The notes under the pieces: model-generated | Seen by the model: the letters and a program-made list of their open reading frames with translations, nothing else | Database searches by the model: none | Told to the model about the DNA's origin: nothing | Source of the DNA: Chryseobacterium indicum | GTDB lineage: Bacteria > Bacteroidota > Bacteroidia > Flavobacteriales > Weeksellaceae | NCBI RefSeq assembly: GCF_021504595.1 | Contig: NZ_JACSGT010000001.1 | Span: 62,001 to 126,000 of the forward strand | Length of the DNA stretch: 64,000 bases | Direction of reading: 5' to 3' | Shown here: in pieces, positions 60,203 to 64,000 of the stretch | How positions within the stretch are numbered: the first letter of the stretch is position 1 | Layout: every line of letters starts with the position of its first letter | Program-made: the position numbers and the translations under genes

Positions 60203-61582
60203 TTAGTGCTGAACTTCTTTTTTTTCTAAAGAATTCAAATATGCTTTCCAGCCTTCGTTTTTATAAGTCTGGGCTGCCTGTTCTGCATTTTCAGCTTTAT
60301 AAATTCCTCTTCCTACAATAATGAAATCTGTATGAAGCGTTTTGAAAACGTGTTCCGGAGTATTGTACTGCTGTCCTTTTCCGTCTCCTGAATCGGCTAA
60401 ATTTACACCCGGCGTGAATAATAACATTTCCTCAGGAAGCGCATTTTGAGATACTCCTCCGATAACATTCGGGTGCGATGATGCTATTTTTAAAGCTTCT
60501 TCACGATAAGCACTTGTTGTTAATGCACCTTTCGAAGACATTCCGATGATGGTTACAACGCCTACATTTTTGAAGCAGTCTAAAGATTCAAAACCTCCGA
60601 TTACCTGTGACGTTACAAAATCTGCCCAGTCTGTAATTTTAAAAACACCGCTTGTAAACTGAAGTTCCTGCGTGTTTCCGATGTCTGCAAATTTTCTGTC
60701 TTCCATTAACAGGAAATTGTGTTTTGCAGCAAGAGCTTTTAGCGGAGTAATGGTTTTTTCGTATTCGAAATCCGAAATAATATCGATGTGAGTTTTTAAA
60801 GCAATAACGTGTGTTCCCACTTTTTCAGCTAAATCTAATAATTCCTGAGTGGTGGTAACATCTGCTGAAGCGATTAAATTAGACTGTTTTGCTAAAGCAG
60901 TTTCCAGTAATTTTTTGGAAACGGAATGTTGTGCGGCTTCTAATTTCTGTTCGTAAGAAGGTCTTGTTTTTTCTTCAAACTGAATGTGGTTTCCCTGTAA
61001 AAAATCCTGAATTCTTTTTACTTCATCATCAGTAAGTTCACCGTTTTCACGAAGAATGGTGCAGACTTCAGAAATATTGAACAGCGTATGAACTTTGTAA
61101 CCACGGCTTTCCAGAAGCTCTTTTCCGCCCTGCTCTCTGTCTAAAACCACCACGATGTCTGCAACTTTGATGTCTTCCTGCTCAACTTCTGCAATGGTTT
61201 CAATTAAAGATTTTCCGGAGGTAATGACGTCTTCCACCAAAAGACAGTTTTGTCCTTTCTGGTAAATTCCTTCGATCAGTTTTTTAGTTCCGTAGTTTTT
61301 AGCTTCCTTTCTTTTAATAATTAACGGAATGTAGCTTTCCAGAGACATCGCTGTAGCCATCGGAAGTGCTGCATAAGGAACTCCGCAGATCAGATCAAAA
61401 TTATCCAGAGGAAGCATATCCAGTAAATAATTGGCTAAATTTTTTAAAATTTTCGGATCTGAAGCCAAAGGTCTTAAATCTACATAAAAAGGGCTTTCGA
61501 TTCCGCTTTTCAGGGTAAATCTTCCGAATTTAATGATGCCCAGTTTGTAGCACTCCAAAAAGAATTCTTTTTTACTTTCCAT
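60203..61582 (-). CDS. Bifunctional UMP synthase: orotate phosphoribosyltransferase fused to OMP decarboxylase
   Basis: A 459-residue fusion catalysing the last two steps of UMP synthesis. Residues 1-200 are the OPRT domain (pyrE), with the PRPP loop VEDVITSGKS near 116-125. Residues about 205-450 are the OMP decarboxylase domain (pyrF), with the catalytic D295-x-K297-x2-D300 in LLMEDRKFADIGNT and the phosphate-binding end IIVGRGIYKAEN. The order OPRT-ODC and the MEDRKFADIGNT signature are those of the eukaryotic UMP synthase. Most bacteria have separate enzymes. It has a near-perfect promoter. Confidence 0.94.
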   Translation of the reverse strand: MESKKEFFLECYKLGIIKFGRFTLKSGIESPFYVDLRPLASDPKILKNLANYLLDMLPLDNFDLICGVPYAALPMATAMSLESYIPLIIKRKEAKNYGTKKLIEGIYQKGQNCLLVEDVITSGKSLIETIAEVEQEDIKVADIVVVLDREQGGKELLESRGYKVHTLFNISEVCTILRENGELTDDEVKRIQDFLQGNHIQFEEKTRPSYEQKLEAAQHSVSKKLLETALAKQSNLIASADVTTTQELLDLAEKVGTHVIALKTHIDIISDFEYEKTITPLKALAAKHNFLLMEDRKFADIGNTQELQFTSGVFKITDWADFVTSQVIGGFESLDCFKNVGVVTIIGMSSKGALTTSAYREEALKIASSHPNVIGGVSQNALPEEMLLFTPGVNLADSGDGKGQQYNTPEHVFKTLHTDFIIVGRGIYKAENAEQAAQTYKNEGWKAYLNSLEKKEVQH

Positions 61583-61601
61583 TATTTTTTATTAGATGTT
61601 G

Positions 61602-61631
61602 CAAATTTAAGGAAATGATGTTAAATGTCAA
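61602..61631 (-). promoter_or_regulatory. Consensus promoter of the UMP synthase gene
   Basis: Minus strand TTG (61629-61631), 19 bases, TAAATTTG (61602-61609). Spacing and box are identical to the sucC and peroxiredoxin promoters. Confidence 0.8.
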
Positions 61632-61656
61632 TTGTGAATTTTGCTCTGTTTTTTTT

Positions 61657-61740
61657 AACACGAATGACACGAATGTTTTCACGGATGACACAAAATTAAT
61701 CTGCGAATCAATAAAATCTGCGAGATTAAAAATTAGGATT
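61657..61740. repeat. ACACGAATG-type tandem words
   Basis: AACACGAATG is followed at once by ACACGAATG and then, a few bases on, CACGGATGACAC. A second pair is AATCTGCGAATC and AATCTGCGAGAT. Such CACGAAT words are familiar to me from intergenic DNA of Bacteroidota. No gene or hairpin of note is seen. Confidence 0.45.
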
Positions 61741-61766
61741 CGCCTTTAGCATTTCTCCATAAAAAA

Positions 61767-61787
61767 ACCACTCGTACGACGAATGGT
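61767..61787 (-). terminator. Terminator of the YkvA-family gene
   Basis: On the minus strand ACCATTCGT and ACGAGTGGT pair over nine positions (one G-U) around loop CGT, followed by seven T. Confidence 0.8.
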
Positions 61788-61807
61788 CTTTAATTATTAT
61801 TTTCAAA

Positions 61808-62155
61808 TTATTTTACAATTTCGGCATCGATTATTTTCGTGCTGCCCGAATTATATTTTTGCTCGGTTTCCCAGAGAAGAAATTTATCTACCTCTTTTAT
61901 CAGCTTTGGAATTGCAAGTGATAAAACAGCAAGATCATCCAAAACGCCGATCACAGGGACGGCAACTTCCGGCAGAAGATCTATCGGGGAGATCACGTAT
62001 AAAAGTCCTAACAACGGAAGAATAATATCAAGAGATCTCATCGGATATTCTCCTTTTCTCCACATTCTTATCATTCTGAAAATATCAGGAATTTTTTTCA
62101 CGAAACCTTTATGGTTTATTGCTTCTTTTGCCAGATTCAGTTTAGAATACTTCAT
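61808..62155 (-). CDS. YkvA family (DUF1232) membrane protein
   Basis: A 115-residue protein. The DUF1232 core lies at about 38-78: RSLDIILPLLGLLYVISPID, then LLPE and GVLDDLAVLS. It has one or two short hydrophobic segments, with a basic N-terminus (WRKGEYP). The family is widespread and uncharacterised, possibly associated with the membrane. It is last in a minus-strand series with the TlpA gene, 82 bases apart, and has a clear terminator. Confidence 0.85.
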   Translation of the reverse strand: MKYSKLNLAKEAINHKGFVKKIPDIFRMIRMWRKGEYPMRSLDIILPLLGLLYVISPIDLLPEVAVPVIGVLDDLAVLSLAIPKLIKEVDKFLLWETEQKYNSGSTKIIDAEIVK

Positions 62156-62237
62156 TTTGTGTTTAGGTTTAAATAATTTTTTTAACTCTGTAAATTTCGC
62201 AAATTCTGTACCAATAATTTACAAAATTTAGTTAAAA

Positions 62238-62777
62238 TTATTTAATAATATTATCTATAAACTGATGGGTAGATTCTGTATTCCAGTCTCTTGAAGCATC
62301 TTCTTTAATTAAAATCCTTCCGTCTTTATCCAGCAAATAGGTTGTAGGAAATACTTTCGGAAGTATTTTCTCAGAGATCGGACTTTGTGCAATATATACA
62401 GGAACGTTGTAATTATTCTCTTTCAGAAATTTTCTTACCGCATCTTCTTTGTCTTCCATGGCGATTAAAACAAAATTTACATGATCTTTTCTGGTATCAT
62501 ACAGTTTTTGGATCGAAGGCCATTCTTTTCTACACGGAGCACACCATGTTCCCCAGAAATTAAGGAAAACCGCCTTGTCTTTAAAAGTTTTAAGATTGGT
62601 ATCGGGAACATTAATTCCTTTCAGATCAATATCATAATCTTCTTCGCTGATGTGTACCGCATTTTCAATCGTTGCTACCGGAAAAAATGCTTCTTGCAGT
62701 TTCTCCTTTACTCCCGGAATAAATGCGATAACGGCAATAACTGCAATCAGTACAATGTAAATTATATTTTTTTTCAT
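62238..62777 (-). CDS. TlpA/ResA-like thiol-disulfide protein
   Basis: A 179-residue protein with an N-terminal hydrophobic anchor or signal (IIYIVLIAVIAVIAFIPG). A thioredoxin fold carries WCAPC at 78-82 (LNFWGTWCAPCRKEWPSIQ) and the cis-proline loop FPTTYLLDKDG. It should act in the periplasm as a thiol reductase, for example in cytochrome c maturation or protein disulfide control. It is 14 bases downstream of the next gene on the strand and appears to be third in an operon with a thioredoxin-fold gene. Confidence 0.9.
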   Translation of the reverse strand: MKKNIIYIVLIAVIAVIAFIPGVKEKLQEAFFPVATIENAVHISEEDYDIDLKGINVPDTNLKTFKDKAVFLNFWGTWCAPCRKEWPSIQKLYDTRKDHVNFVLIAMEDKEDAVRKFLKENNYNVPVYIAQSPISEKILPKVFPTTYLLDKDGRILIKEDASRDWNTESTHQFIDNIIK

Positions 62778-62791
62778 TAAATCTATATTAT

Positions 62792-63544
62792 TTATTTTGT
62801 CCCAATATATTGAAAGTAATTATTATTAAGCTGGTAAATCAGAAATTTTTTTGAAACAACACCGTCTTTATCAACAATCGGAATATACAACTTGTTTTTA
62901 TCAAATGTAATCAGTTTCAGCGGACGTTCCGGTCTGTCAACAACGCTGAAAAAGTCAAAATCAACCTGAATTTTATTGAGAGTTGTTGTTTTTGTTTTAA
63001 AAATCTTATCAGAATCAATTAACTGATCTTTTCGGATCGTAAATGCCTGAATTGCCTGAGCCTGATCTTTCGTAGAAAAAATTCCGTTAGAAATAACAAG
63101 ATAATACATCTGATTATTAAGAGGAACCTTTATAATTTCCGAAACAAAATAAGGAGAATCAGATTGTTCTTTATTATAAATGGTTTTTACTTTTCCGTTT
63201 GATGAATATTGAATGATCTGATCGAAGCTTTTCATCGTTCCTCCCAATTCTGTATCCCAAACATAAAATCTGAGTTTTTTATCTTCGGATGTAATGACGT
63301 TTACTTTATTATTCAGATTTTTAAAGTTATACGACAGTGTTTCAGGATTTTCGGAAATGAATTTTTTGAATTCTGCAGAAAAATGTAAAGACTGAGATTC
63401 TTTACCGTCATAGTCATCATTCTGAGAAAATTTTTCATATTCTTTTGAGAAAAATAATTCTTTATTTTCAAGCTTTGAATTTTGAGCATTCAAAAAATTC
63501 GAAATGCATAGAATTACAGCAAAAAATCTGAAAAATTTCGACAT
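62792..63544 (-). CDS. Exported protein of unknown function in a thioredoxin cluster
   Basis: A 250-residue protein that I do not recognise, with a signal peptide (MSKFFRFFAVILCISNFLNA). The remainder is beta-rich with no cysteine in the mature part (LRFYVWDTELGGTMKSFDQI, FIIRYDQ-like repeats are not evident). There is no T9SS tail and no lipobox. It starts one base after the end of the thioredoxin-family gene and is 14 bases from the TlpA gene, so all three should be co-expressed. A periplasmic partner of the thiol system is an inference from that position. Confidence 0.6.
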   Translation of the reverse strand: MSKFFRFFAVILCISNFLNAQNSKLENKELFFSKEYEKFSQNDDYDGKESQSLHFSAEFKKFISENPETLSYNFKNLNNKVNVITSEDKKLRFYVWDTELGGTMKSFDQIIQYSSNGKVKTIYNKEQSDSPYFVSEIIKVPLNNQMYYLVISNGIFSTKDQAQAIQAFTIRKDQLIDSDKIFKTKTTTLNKIQVDFDFFSVVDRPERPLKLITFDKNKLYIPIVDKDGVVSKKFLIYQLNNNYFQYIGTK

Positions 63545-63545
63545 A

Positions 63546-64000
63546 TTACAACAATTCTAAAATTTCCTGAACGGCATCTTTTCCTCTGTTCTTCGCATAA
63601 TACACCTGAAGATCGTTATAGAAATGATCTTTAGTATATACTTCAGGATCAGCTTTGTATTTCATCAGAAGTTCTGTTCCGAATTTCGAACGCGGTCCCC
63701 ATGAATTTTTAACGTTAAAATCTTTATCCAGAATGATCACTTTCGGGATGGATTCAGTTCCATTGGTTAAAAACTGACTGATTAAACTCTTGTCGCTGTC
63801 TCTAAGGAAAATACGAACCTCATTTTTACCTTCGAAAAATTTAACCAGAGCCGGAACGGTCGCACTTGCATCACCACACCAAACCTCAGAAATAATTAAA
63901 ATTTTGCCGTCGAAATTTTTAGATTCTAACTGTTTTAGCTGTTCTTCATCCGCCACATACTTCTTTAAAGTTCTGTCGATTCTCTGAAGTCCAAGTTCAT
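63546..64000 (-). CDS. Thioredoxin-family protein (5' end beyond the window)
   Basis: The frame is open to the right edge, and the visible 151 codons continue upstream of a GTG at 63956. The extra residues (ELGLQRIDRTLKKYVADEEQ) read like a normal part of the protein, so the true start is outside. SEVWCGDASATVPALVKFFE shows a thioredoxin-like fold with WCGDA in place of WCxxC: one cysteine only, so disulfide exchange by the usual route is unlikely. SIPKVIILDKDFN gives the cis-proline loop. It heads the operon with the exported protein and TlpA genes. Confidence 0.8.
   Translation of the reverse strand, partial: ELGLQRIDRTLKKYVADEEQLKQLESKNFDGKILIISEVWCGDASATVPALVKFFEGKNEVRIFLRDSDKSLISQFLTNGTESIPKVIILDKDFNVKNSWGPRSKFGTELLMKYKADPEVYTKDHFYNDLQVYYAKNRGKDAVQEILELL

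Overview
The window reads as ordinary chromosome from a low-GC flavobacterium, most likely Chryseobacterium or a close relative in the Weeksellaceae. The evidence is the AT-rich sequence, the many promoters of the Bacteroidota form TTG-N19-22-TAnnTTTG, the lack of Shine-Dalgarno sites, proteins with type IX secretion (T9SS) C-terminal tails, a class II HMG-CoA reductase (mevalonate pathway), TonB-dependent iron uptake, and intergenic repeats of a kind common in this group. No rRNA, tRNA, CRISPR array, prophage or complete insertion sequence was seen. The genus is an inference.

Layout. 1-5.0 kb: the tail of an acyl-CoA synthetase, a ribosome-rescue hydrolase (ArfB), an outer-membrane barrel, a deoxyhypusine synthase-like enzyme, an acyltransferase, an alkyltransferase-like repair protein and an alpha/beta hydrolase. 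5.1-16.7 kb: htpG, a large S9 peptidase, recA, an MpaB/DUF2236 oxygenase, a PAS-LuxR regulator and a pfkA-gap glycolytic operon. 16.8-19.6 kb: a radical-SAM protein and its partner of the TIGR03916/TIGR03915 type (presumed DNA repair), with a ParDE toxin-antitoxin pair sitting between them. 19.9-22.6 kb: HMG-CoA reductase and small membrane proteins. 22.9-28.6 kb: a TetR-ABC-HlyD-TolC export locus whose ABC ATPase domain is degenerate. 28.7-37.8 kb: esterase, sucC, a T9SS-exported metalloprotease, an MscS channel, a 1-Cys peroxiredoxin and a porin-like protein. 38-49.2 kb: a siderophore receptor with a PepSY partner, an oxidoreductase, an ABC-F ATPase, a GH25 lysozyme, NDH-2 and trmD. 49.6-64 kb: a nuclease, an Lrp regulator, deoC, dusB, two very large outer-membrane proteins, a lamin-tail T9SS protein, a fused OPRT-ODC UMP synthase, and a thioredoxin/TlpA cluster running off the right edge.

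Most of the novelty is in the non-coding DNA. Several families of palindromic or low-complexity intergenic repeats recur: a 136-bp element built of GGGCTTTAGCCC palindromes with a half copy 21 kb away, two long foldback elements with CCGCAAA ends, GC-rich terminator-like hairpins including a perfect 29-bp stem that contains a stop codon, GAGTTTTAG-type purine tracts with inverted partners, and a GC-rich element that forms the apparent 5' leader of the tolC-like gene. Several promoter boxes lie so close to the start codon that the transcripts should be leaderless or nearly so. Among the proteins, the most notable are the ParDE-interrupted radical-SAM pair, the ABC transporter that has lost its signature and H-loop, an M1-peptidase-like domain without zinc ligands joined to an outer-membrane barrel, and the eukaryote-ordered UMP synthase.
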